In this document: piece after piece, positions 26,304-33,470 of the stretch
How the letters are laid out: every line of letters starts with the position of its first letter
Numbering within the stretch: position 1 is the first letter of the stretch
Made by a program: the position numbers and the translations under genes
Assembly: GCA_964401355.1 (NCBI GenBank)
Contig: CAYNYJ010000006.1
Location: 1 to 64,000 of the forward strand
Length of the DNA: 64,000 nucleotides
DNA from: SZUA-152 sp964401355
Lineage (GTDB): Bacteria > Pseudomonadota > Gammaproteobacteria > SZUA-152
Direction of reading: 5' to 3'
Notes under the pieces: model-generated
What the model was told of the DNA's origin: nothing
The model's input: the letters and a program-made list of their open reading frames with translations, nothing else
Database searches by the model: none

Positions 26304-27485
26304 TTACGCTGTTTGGAAAATCGAGGGAGAACCACATGAACAACGCACGCTAATCACACTGATGTCATCTTGCGCAGGCTGGCCCTGCAAGTATTCCTGC
26401 AAGGCCTCTGCCACAGAGAGACACACACTTTGATCCTGGCGACAAGCCAGGGATTCGGCTAAGCGCTCTTCGCCAAAAGGCTGTCCTGCATAATTCAGCG
26501 CGTCGATTGCGCCATCGGAACAGACCAGCAGTTCTCCACCGGTCTGCCATTGATAAATCTGGGTCTGCGGTTCAAAACTTTCTTCTGGCACAACTCCTAG
26601 CGGTGCGGCATTGGATTCGAACCGATGCACGATGTTTCGCTCTTTATCCACGAATAACGCATCAGGAGCACTGCCATTCCAAATTTCAATCAGACGATTG
26701 CGCGCATCCACCATAATCAGGGTTGCAGCCACAAAGCGGTCACGCGGCATCAATACTCGCAACTGGCTATTCATTGAGGTCACGATGCGGCTCAATGAAT
26801 AACCACGAGATGTCATGTGATAAAAGGTCTGAGACACGGGAATTTCCATCATTGCCGCCAACAGCCCGTGGCCGGTGGCATCGGCCACCATCACGTACAG
26901 CCGGTCGTCCCCACCACGATAAGCAGCCACCAAATCACCATTCATGCGTTCCGCGGGTAACAGCCAACTATCCAGATATTCGTCAGATAAATCACTGGCG
27001 CGGGTCATGCGTTCTATTAAGACATTACCCAGCACTTTTTCTTCTTCGGCTTTGGCTTGATACGTAGCCAGCTCTTTTGCTTGCGTCGTCATAGCCACTT
27101 GCATGGCAATAATACGCTGCATGGCTTTAATTTTGGCTTCAAGCATGCGCATGTTAAGCGGTTTGGTGAGGTAGTCATCAGCCCCAGCCTCTAGCCCCAT
27201 CACCTGATCATCAATGCAGGCCTTGGCGCTCATAAAAATAATCGGAATCCAGTGGTCTCCACTGCGGCGACGAATTTCCCGAGTGGCATCATAACCGCCC
27301 ATCACGGGCATCATTACATCCATCAGAATCAGGTCCGGCTGCTCACTTTCAAAACGTTCAAGCGCTTGCTGACCATTGCTCGCGACAATTATTTCATACC
27401 CCTGTTTGCAAAAAAACCGACTCAGCAAACTAAGGTTGATTTCCGTGTCATCAACCGCCAGAATTTTTAGTGGTTTAGTTTCCAT
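26304..27485 (-). CDS. response regulator with RsbU/SpoIIE-type PP2C phosphatase output
   Basis: 393 residues. The receiver domain starts at KILAVDDTEINLSLLS, with phospho-acceptor Asp at about 56 in LILMDVMMPVMGG and the KPLN lysine loop. A coiled-coil linker (MQVAMTTQAKELATYQAKAE) joins it to a PP2C domain: LPAERMNGDLVAAYRGGDD, VMVADATGHGLLAAMMEIP, LLVCSDGAIDALN and QDDISVISVR, which contain the metal-binding aspartates. Phosphorylation probably controls dephosphorylation of an STAS-type anti-anti-sigma or related protein. No STAS protein or anti-sigma kinase is adjacent, so its target is elsewhere. It is divergent from pilS. Confidence 0.9.
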   Translation of the reverse strand: METKPLKILAVDDTEINLSLLSRFFCKQGYEIIVASNGQQALERFESEQPDLILMDVMMPVMGGYDATREIRRRSGDHWIPIIFMSAKACIDDQVMGLEAGADDYLTKPLNMRMLEAKIKAMQRIIAMQVAMTTQAKELATYQAKAEEEKVLGNVLIERMTRASDLSDEYLDSWLLPAERMNGDLVAAYRGGDDRLYVMVADATGHGLLAAMMEIPVSQTFYHMTSRGYSLSRIVTSMNSQLRVLMPRDRFVAATLIMVDARNRLIEIWNGSAPDALFVDKERNIVHRFESNAAPLGVVPEESFEPQTQIYQWQTGGELLVCSDGAIDALNYAGQPFGEERLAESLACRQDQSVCLSVAEALQEYLQGQPAQDDISVISVRCSCGSPSIFQTA

Positions 27486-27534
27486 TCGATTTATCCATCA
27501 TCGAAACACACCTCGCATTTTCCGTAATGCTAAA

Positions 27535-27557
27535 AAATCTCTGATCTATCCATGAAT
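27535..27557. repeat. solo terminus related to the 8580 element
   Basis: TCTCTGATCTATCCATGAAT closely matches the left end of the 125-bp element at 8580-8704 (CCTCTGATCTATTCATGAAC). The similarity does not continue, and no partner inverted copy was found nearby, so this looks like a degenerate remnant in the pilS upstream region. Confidence 0.5.
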
Positions 27558-27756
27558 CCACCCTTTACTCCGGCACCAACTAAAACACTTAATGGTAGTC
27601 ACTGTAGGTCACATATGCCTAAAACTGAAACTTTCTAGCTCAATGACCGCTACTCCTATGGTATGAACGTGTAGTATGAACATGTCACACAAACAGATAA
27701 TACGAGCTGTCACCAATGCTCGGCCCATTACTCCACTAACATAGAAGTCGTGAACT

Positions 27757-29430
27757 GTGCCCTCATCGAATTTTTTCAGCGCCGAGACGAGCACCCTGCC
27801 CAGCATTGATAGTGATCGCGCCTGGCGTCCACTGCACTATCTCAACCTCTACCGGATCACTCTGGCCGCGCTGTTTGTCAGCGCCATTTATGCAAAAACC
27901 AACTTGCCGGTGCTGGGCAGCGCTAACCAAACCCTGTTCCAAACCGTCAGCTTTATTTACCTGGGCGTGGCGCTGGCTGCCAGCTTTGCCATCCGCTTTC
28001 GCTGGATGAATTTCCGCCTTTTCACTTACGGCCTGGTGGTCTTCGACATTCTGGCATTGACCCTGATCATGCGCGCCAGCGGCGGCATCGAGACCGGCCT
28101 GGGCATGTTGCTGGTTGTCGCCATCGCCGGTAATAGCCTGCTACTCAGCAGCCGGGCCGCCAACCTGTTTGCGGCCATCGCGGCCATCGCCATGCTGGGT
28201 GAACAGGTCCTGGCACAACAATATCCGGGGGTCACCGCCAATTTCACTCAGGCCGGCATCCTCGGGGCGACCTTGTTTGCCACCGCTTTTTTGGCCCACG
28301 TATTGTCATCACGGGTACGCGAGAGCGAGGCCTTGGCGGCACAGCGGGGTGTTGACCTGGCCAATCTCGCCCAGCTCAATCAACACGTTTTGCAACGCAT
28401 GCAATCCGGCATTGTGGTGGTCGATGCCAACGTTCATGTGCGCCTCATGAACGAATCGGCCTGGTTCATGCTGGGGCTACCGACCATGGGCAATAGCATC
28501 AACAAGAGTCTGAAAATCATCTCCCCGGAACTGGCCGAGCAACTGATCGACTGGCGCCGTGGCGGCCTGTCGGAGCCGCGCATGTTTCGGCCCGGCGGTG
28601 GCTCGGTGGAACTGCTGCCCAAGATGACGGCATTAGGCAGCGAGGCCCGCGCCGGCACCCTGATTTTTCTCGAAGACACCGCGCGCATGGCCCAACAGGC
28701 CCAACAATTAAAACTGGCCTCGCTGGGTCGTCTCACCGCCAGCATCGCCCACGAAATCCGTAACCCGCTCGGCGCCATCAGCCACGCCGAGCAACTACTG
28801 ACAGAAATGGTGGATGACAACCCCTCAGACGCTTCATCAGGAAAGCGCCTACTGGAAATCATCCACACCAACAGCGCACGGGTGAACGACATCATCGAAA
28901 ACGTATTGCAACTGAGTCGCCGCGACCACTCGATGCCGGAAACCATTATGCTGAAACCGTGGCTGGAAATTTTCGTCAACGAATTTACCCAAAGCCAGGG
29001 CTGTGGCCCGGCGGACATCAGCCTGCATGTCGAGCGCGACGACATCAGCGCCCACATGGACGCCTCCCAATTACATCAAGTGTTGTGGAACTTATGTCAA
29101 AACGGCCTACACCACAGCCAAGGTTACCCACTGCAACCCCGGTTGAAACTACATTGCGGCCAGTCACCCAAATCCCGACACGCGTTTATCGATGTCATCG
29201 ACCAAGGGCCGGGGGTTCCGCCCGATATGGTACAAACCATCTTCGAACCTTTTTTCACCACCGAAAACAAAGGCTCCGGTCTGGGCCTGTACATCGCCCG
29301 CGAACTCTGTGAAAGCAATCAGGCACGGCTCAATTATCTGGCGATACCCACCGGTGGTGCCTGTTTTCGGTTAGAATTTGCCGACCCATCATCCTCCACA
29401 AAACCCGCCATGGCAGCGAATAACCCATGA
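27757..29430 (+). CDS. pilS: PilS sensor histidine kinase for type IV pilin expression
   Basis: 557 residues from a GTG. About six membrane segments occupy the first ~180 residues (YLNLYRITLAALFVSAIYA to FATAFLAHVLSS). Then come a PAS-like domain (VLQRMQSGIVVVDANVHVRL), a HisKA domain with the phospho-His in SIAHEIRNPLGAISHAEQLL (His at about 332), and a HATPase domain (LWNLCQNGLHHSQ, DQGPGVPPDMVQTIFEPFFT, GSGLGLYIARELCE). In Pseudomonas PilS senses pilin in the membrane and phosphorylates PilR. The stop overlaps the pilR ATG by 4 nt. Confidence 0.94.
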   Translation: MPSSNFFSAETSTLPSIDSDRAWRPLHYLNLYRITLAALFVSAIYAKTNLPVLGSANQTLFQTVSFIYLGVALAASFAIRFRWMNFRLFTYGLVVFDILALTLIMRASGGIETGLGMLLVVAIAGNSLLLSSRAANLFAAIAAIAMLGEQVLAQQYPGVTANFTQAGILGATLFATAFLAHVLSSRVRESEALAAQRGVDLANLAQLNQHVLQRMQSGIVVVDANVHVRLMNESAWFMLGLPTMGNSINKSLKIISPELAEQLIDWRRGGLSEPRMFRPGGGSVELLPKMTALGSEARAGTLIFLEDTARMAQQAQQLKLASLGRLTASIAHEIRNPLGAISHAEQLLTEMVDDNPSDASSGKRLLEIIHTNSARVNDIIENVLQLSRRDHSMPETIMLKPWLEIFVNEFTQSQGCGPADISLHVERDDISAHMDASQLHQVLWNLCQNGLHHSQGYPLQPRLKLHCGQSPKSRHAFIDVIDQGPGVPPDMVQTIFEPFFTTENKGSGLGLYIARELCESNQARLNYLAIPTGGACFRLEFADPSSSTKPAMAANNP

Positions 29431-30797
29431 GTCCTTCTTCTCGCCCCCAAGCAACCAAGCAACCTCATGCGCTCATCGTCGATGACGAACCCGATATCTG
29501 CGAACTGCTGGAACTGACTCTGGGACGCATGAACATCGAAACTCGCGCTGCGGCAAACCTCTCCCAGGCCCGGGAACTGCTGGCACAGCACCGCTTTGAC
29601 CTGTGCCTCACCGATATGAAACTGCCTGACGGCAACGGCGTGGAGCTGGTCGAACACATTCAGCGACATTACCCCAAAACCCCCGTGGCGATGATCACCG
29701 CTCACGGCAACATGGACTGGGCCATCAAGGCGCTCAAGGCCGGGGCCTTTGATTTTGTCTCCAAACCCGTGGATCTGACCATACTGCGCAACCTGGTGAA
29801 CACCGCACTCAAGGTCTCTGAAAACCAACCACGACTGGATCGTCGCTCGCGGAACGAACTGCTGGGCGAATCCGAGCCCATGCGCCAGACGCGCGCCACC
29901 ATCGCCAAAGTTGCGCGCAGCCAAGCACCGATTTACATCAGCGGTGAATCGGGTACCGGCAAGGAACTGGTGGCCAAACTGATCCACAACAAAGGGCCAC
30001 GCGCCAATCAGCCTTTCATCCCCGTGAACTGCGGCGCGATCCCCAACGAGCTCATGGAGAGCGAATTTTTTGGCCATAAAAAAGGCAGCTTCACCGGTGC
30101 CGTGGCTGACAAACAAGGCCTGTTTCAAGCCGCCGACGGTGGCACCCTGTTTCTGGACGAGGTCGCTGACCTGCCGCTGCACATGCAAGTCAAACTGCTG
30201 CGCGCCATTCAAGAAAAGACCATCCGCCCAGTGGGCGCCGCCAGCGAAACCCGCGTCGACGTGCGCATCCTCAGCGCCACCCACAAAGACCTGGGCAAGC
30301 TGGTCGAAGAAAACAAATTCCGGCAGGATCTCTATTATCGCATCAACGTCATCCAGCTCTGCGTGCCCGCCCTGCGCGAACGCCGCGAAGATATTCCCCA
30401 ACTCACCGAGCACACCCTGACCAAACTTGCCCGACAAATGAATCTGGAAAAACCGGTACTCGCCCCCGAGGCACTGAACGCCCTCAATCGTTACGCCTTC
30501 CCCGGTAACGTGCGCGAACTGGAAAACATCCTTGAACGCGCCATGACCCTGTGCGAAAACGACACCATACGTCCGCGTGACCTGCACCTGCCCCAAACCA
30601 CCGACACCGCCCCACCCATGCCCGGCCCCATGGACTCCGGCCAAATCCACCTTGAAGCACACCTCGGCGAAATCGAAAAAATCGCCATCCTGCAGGCTTT
30701 GGAACAAACCAAACACAACAAAACCGCCGCCGCCAAACTGCTAGGACTCAGTTTTCGGGCACTGCGGTATCGGTTGAAGAAACTGGGGCTGGAGTAA
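29427..30797 (+). CDS. pilR: PilR sigma-54-dependent response regulator
   Basis: 456 residues, NtrC family. The receiver domain carries phospho-Asp at about 63 (LCLTDMKLPDGNG). The AAA+ domain shows Walker A GESGTGKELVAKLIH (about 172), NCGAIPNELMESEFFGHKKG, the sigma-54 contact loop KGSFTGA (GSFTGA instead of GAFTGA), Walker B GGTLFLDEVADLPL and RQDLYYRINVIQL. The C-terminal Fis-type helix-turn-helix is HNKTAAAKLLGLSFRALRYR. It activates pilA with RpoN; a matching GG-N10-GC promoter lies before pilA. The last 49 codons are duplicated at 31655-31801 beyond the inserted nucleotidyltransferase cassette. A long antisense frame over this gene is a composition artefact. Confidence 0.95.
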   Translation: MSPSSRPQATKQPHALIVDDEPDICELLELTLGRMNIETRAAANLSQARELLAQHRFDLCLTDMKLPDGNGVELVEHIQRHYPKTPVAMITAHGNMDWAIKALKAGAFDFVSKPVDLTILRNLVNTALKVSENQPRLDRRSRNELLGESEPMRQTRATIAKVARSQAPIYISGESGTGKELVAKLIHNKGPRANQPFIPVNCGAIPNELMESEFFGHKKGSFTGAVADKQGLFQAADGGTLFLDEVADLPLHMQVKLLRAIQEKTIRPVGAASETRVDVRILSATHKDLGKLVEENKFRQDLYYRINVIQLCVPALRERREDIPQLTEHTLTKLARQMNLEKPVLAPEALNALNRYAFPGNVRELENILERAMTLCENDTIRPRDLHLPQTTDTAPPMPGPMDSGQIHLEAHLGEIEKIAILQALEQTKHNKTAAAKLLGLSFRALRYRLKKLGLE

Positions 30798-30914
30798 GCA
30801 CAACGACTTTTTCAGCAGGCCAGCCTCTACCGGGTATGCACGCTAATATTCATCACCCCGCCTCTGCTGCCCTGTTAAGCCTCATCGCCATAACGGCGAC
30901 ACACTATCTGCGTT

Positions 30915-31103
30915 TCAACATCCGGTTTTGGATTGTGGCTTCACCCTTTGAACCTTGATACTCAATTCCAACAACTCTTCCGCTAACGCCAATCGTTGCG
31001 CAGGCGTCGCTTTAAGCATATCTCGCAGTTGTGCATCCTCAACCTGCTCAAAGGTGACAGGCCATGCAACATCGGATTCGCTCACTTGATCAGTCTTTTT
31101 CAT
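30915..31103 (-). CDS. small protein partner of the nucleotidyltransferase
   Basis: 62 residues. The only notable block is QLRDMLKATPAQRLALAEEL, a T-P-x-x-R-L-x-x-x-E-E helix of the sort seen in small proteins encoded next to AbiEii/DUF6036-like nucleotidyltransferases; that comparison is from memory. Its ATG (31103) overlaps the 3' end of the nucleotidyltransferase by 14 nt, so the two are cotranslated. Function unknown, possibly an antitoxin or accessory factor. Confidence 0.7.
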   Translation of the reverse strand: MKKTDQVSESDVAWPVTFEQVEDAQLRDMLKATPAQRLALAEELLELSIKVQRVKPQSKTGC

Positions 31104-31587
31104 ATTTTTTGATTTTGATTAACTGTTCAATATCTGCCAAATCCTTGTGGCGGCCAGCAACTTGTTTCATTGTAATTAAATCATCTATTGAGCAAACCCT
31201 TACCCTAATATCGTCCAAAACCATTTCAACAGAACGCGACCAAAGCTCCCCGTAGGGGATAGGGTAACGAACAAACAGATCAATAGTCAGCGCTGGCTGA
31301 GCCGGGTCATACATGGAAAAAACCTGCATACCTTTGCTCTCAATCCATTGATTACGTTTGCTCTCATCCGCAAATTCGAGCGCCTGAACGGGTATCTTCG
31401 GTGTAAACCCGGCACCAGAGAGCGCATTAATGACTTTTGTCGCCTCATCCACCTGCAAATCAACAACAAGATCAATATCGGCAGTCGCACGCACATACCC
31501 GTGGAGGATCGTCGCAATACCACCGACAACCACATACCTCACATGCGCTTCATTCAATAGCTTGAATATCGCAATATAAAATGACAT
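31090..31587 (-). CDS. nucleotidyltransferase-fold protein (AbiEii/MNT-like)
   Basis: 165 residues. The nucleotidyltransferase signature is RYVVVGGIATILHGYVRATA followed directly by DIDLVVDLQVDEA: a GG motif, then the metal-binding D-x-D. A third acidic position is likely in LTIDLFVRYP. The C-terminal helices (VCSIDDLITMKQVAGRHKDL, DIEQLIKIKKYEK) are usual for this fold, where a conserved K..R.KD motif contacts the nucleotide. Members act as toxins that modify tRNA, as antitoxins that AMPylate partners, or as housekeeping enzymes; this one cannot be placed exactly. The gene is opposite to the pil genes and lies in a cassette bounded by a duplicated pilR 3' end. Confidence 0.85.
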   Translation of the reverse strand: MSFYIAIFKLLNEAHVRYVVVGGIATILHGYVRATADIDLVVDLQVDEATKVINALSGAGFTPKIPVQALEFADESKRNQWIESKGMQVFSMYDPAQPALTIDLFVRYPIPYGELWSRSVEMVLDDIRVRVCSIDDLITMKQVAGRHKDLADIEQLIKIKKYEKD

Positions 31588-31654
31588 TCGATGACTTTAC
31601 AGGAAAACTTAGGGGGAGACAGAAGCTAAACACCCCAGAAAATGACAAACCCGA

Positions 31655-31801
31655 CTCGAAGCACACCTCGACGAAATCGAAAAGACCGCCATCCTGCAAG
31701 CGCTGGAACAAACCAAACACAATAAAACCGTCGCCGCCAAACTACTGGGCCTCAGTTTCCGGGCACTGCGCTATCGACTGAAAAAATTGGGATTGGAATA
31801 A
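31655..31801 (+). pseudogene. duplicate of the last 49 codons of pilR
   Basis: 147 bases that align without gaps to 30651-30797. I count 21 base differences (about 86% identity) but only three residue changes (G to D, I to T, A to V). It encodes LEAHLDEIEKTAILQALEQT through LKKLGLE and a stop, but has no start or upstream domain. It is a 3' remnant left beyond the nucleotidyltransferase cassette. Because the changes are nearly all synonymous, the two ends diverged while both were functional pilR genes. Confidence 0.92.
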
Positions 31802-32327
31802 CGGGAGCTGTCCCAGAAAACGTGATGCCACTCACACTTTAAAGATCAAATCGTGCCTTTTCGTATTTCCGTCAATCGTAAAGCGGCCATCATTGCAATC
31901 ACCATTCAGAACATACACTGACCAAATTTGTCACTTTGTGACCTTGAATGAAAAACCAAATCTGCCCGACAGCCGCCGCGAGATGAGATCTCACTCACAA
32001 AACCACTGAAGCCCAGGCCGCCACGAACGTTATAACTCACTATTATTTCAACGGTTTATCATCAAAACCACACTTTGAAAACAAGCATTTCTAAAATCCA
32101 AGCGGTTTTGGCACAACCTATGCTTATCCCTAGGCAAGTGCGGATTTCCCCGTTTTGATCACCGCGACAGAGACTTAAAGATTCTGTCGCAGCAACCGAA
32201 AAGGGAAAACGTAACCGAACAGCATCACTGGTAATAAGCGGCTGACTAATAGTCAGCAACGGTCAAAACCGGGAAATGCGCATCAACCATTAGTTGTAAA
32301 CAAATAAGTCCACTGGAGGATTTATCC
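31802..32327. other. pilA upstream regulatory region
   Basis: About 525 bases with no convincing gene. The sigma-54-type promoter (32109-32124) and a leader of roughly 190 bases lie in its downstream part. PilR-binding sites are expected upstream of the promoter but I could not define them. A GGAGG site sits just before the pilA ATG. Confidence 0.6.
32109..32124 (+). promoter_or_regulatory. sigma-54 (RpoN) promoter of pilA
   Basis: TGGCACAACCTATGCT: GG at 32110-32111 and GC at 32122-32123 with 10 bases between, and TGGCAC matching the -24 consensus exactly. Predicted start near 32135. PilR upstream provides the expected activator. Confidence 0.82.
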
Positions 32328-32843
32328 ATGAAAAATGTAAAACGACAAGCACAAAAGGGTTTCACACTCATCGAACTGATGATCGTGGTCGCCATCATCG
32401 GCATCCTGGCCGCTATCGCTATTCCGGCTTACCAGGATTACACCATTCGCGCCCAAGTAAGTGAAGGCTTAAGTCTAGCCGCCGCTGCAAAAGCCTCTAT
32501 CACCGAAAGCTTCAATGATTCAGGTGCGGCTCCGGCGACTCGCGTGGCCGCCGGCATGACCGCCAATGCCACGGATACCAGCGGTAAATATGTCACCCAG
32601 GTTGCCGTCGCTAACGGCGCGATAACGGTCACCTTTGGCAATGATGCCAACGCGGTACTCGCGGGACAGACATTGGCCTTAACCCCCTTTGAATCTGTTG
32701 ACCTGAGCATCACTTGGCAATGTGGTCGCTCCGCTGCACCTCCAGGCACCGCCCTTATGGGTACCGCCGGAGCTGCTAACATCGCGGTTGCAGGAGTGAC
32801 TACTGTTTTAGCCCAACATCTCTCTGCTGCCTGTCGTCTTTAA
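32328..32843 (+). CDS. pilA: type IV major pilin
   Basis: 171 residues. A short basic leader (MKNVKRQAQKG) is cleaved before Phe by PilD; the mature N-terminus FTLIELMIVVAIIGILAAIA contains the conserved Glu5 and the hydrophobic assembly helix, then IPAYQDYTIRAQVSEGL. The C-terminal region has two cysteines (TWQCGRSA and SAACRL) that fit the pilin disulfide loop. It is the main subunit of type IV pili for twitching, adhesion or DNA uptake. Placement before pilB-pilC-pilD and behind an RpoN promoter is typical of PilA. A strong terminator separates it from pilB. Confidence 0.95.
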   Translation: MKNVKRQAQKGFTLIELMIVVAIIGILAAIAIPAYQDYTIRAQVSEGLSLAAAAKASITESFNDSGAAPATRVAAGMTANATDTSGKYVTQVAVANGAITVTFGNDANAVLAGQTLALTPFESVDLSITWQCGRSAAPPGTALMGTAGAANIAVAGVTTVLAQHLSAACRL

Positions 32844-33470
32844 CCTCTGACATAGCTGAAATCAGCAGCGAGTCCCTCCCATACGGAAGGGCTCGCTGTT
32901 TTTTTACGTAGTGCAAAAACAGGAAGCCCCATAATTTTCTTGCGAACCGATGCGGATAACTTTGTAGGTCAGGTTACTGGAAGCTAACGGGTACCGTTTC
33001 AGGAGTTATTCAAACAGCTTCACAGCCGATCTACGAAACCGATCCCACCCGTAAATCTTCAGTGCACCTCAAAAGCAACGCCCACCAATGCCTAATTTTG
33101 CCAAGCGTCAGCTTTACTTGCCCTTAATCAACCTCCCTATAATTACGCATTTCATTACCGACTAACCGAATGAGTTGACCAAGCCACAACTCAGTCATCA
33201 AATCTAAACATTCTTTGCATATTGCCGTTACATTGAGCAACGGTGCAAAATACTCTCTAAGTTCAGTGGAGTAACTACCCATATATCGTATTACCTGCGA
33301 TAGTTGATAAATTAATGTAGACCCCATAAAAGTATGACTAAAGGCTTGTGGCGTAACTTTGTTCAGTAAAACAGAACCTTCACAGGCAACGAACAAACGG
33401 CGTCATCCAATACGTCTGATGTGATTTCCGTCACAGACACTAAAACCAAAACCGAGGCAAAAACGTCCTA
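32844..33470. other. spacer between pilA and pilB
   Basis: Apart from the pilA terminator, this ~630-base region has one minus-strand frame (33124-33396, 90 residues from a TTG, LLNKVTPQAFSHTFMGSTLI...). It has no recognisable family and a poor start. It could be a decayed or small gene; I do not call it. The promoter for pilB presumably lies in the last 100 bases. Confidence 0.5.
32866..32905 (+). terminator. rho-independent terminator of pilA
   Basis: CAGCGAG-TCCCTCCC-ATAC-GGAAGGG-CTCGCTG stem loop followed directly by seven T residues, 22 bases after the pilA stop. This isolates the highly expressed pilin transcript from pilBCD. Confidence 0.92.

Noticed and set aside
29334..30716. 460-codon minus-strand ORF antisense to pilR
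   Set aside because: Lies wholly over pilR, which has all NtrC-family motifs; the antisense product (Gly/Ala/Val/His/Phe-rich) is the mirror of biased codon use.
33124..33396. 90-codon minus-strand ORF between pilA and pilB
   Set aside because: TTG start, no ribosome-binding site and no recognisable family; not excluded as a small or decayed gene but not supportable.
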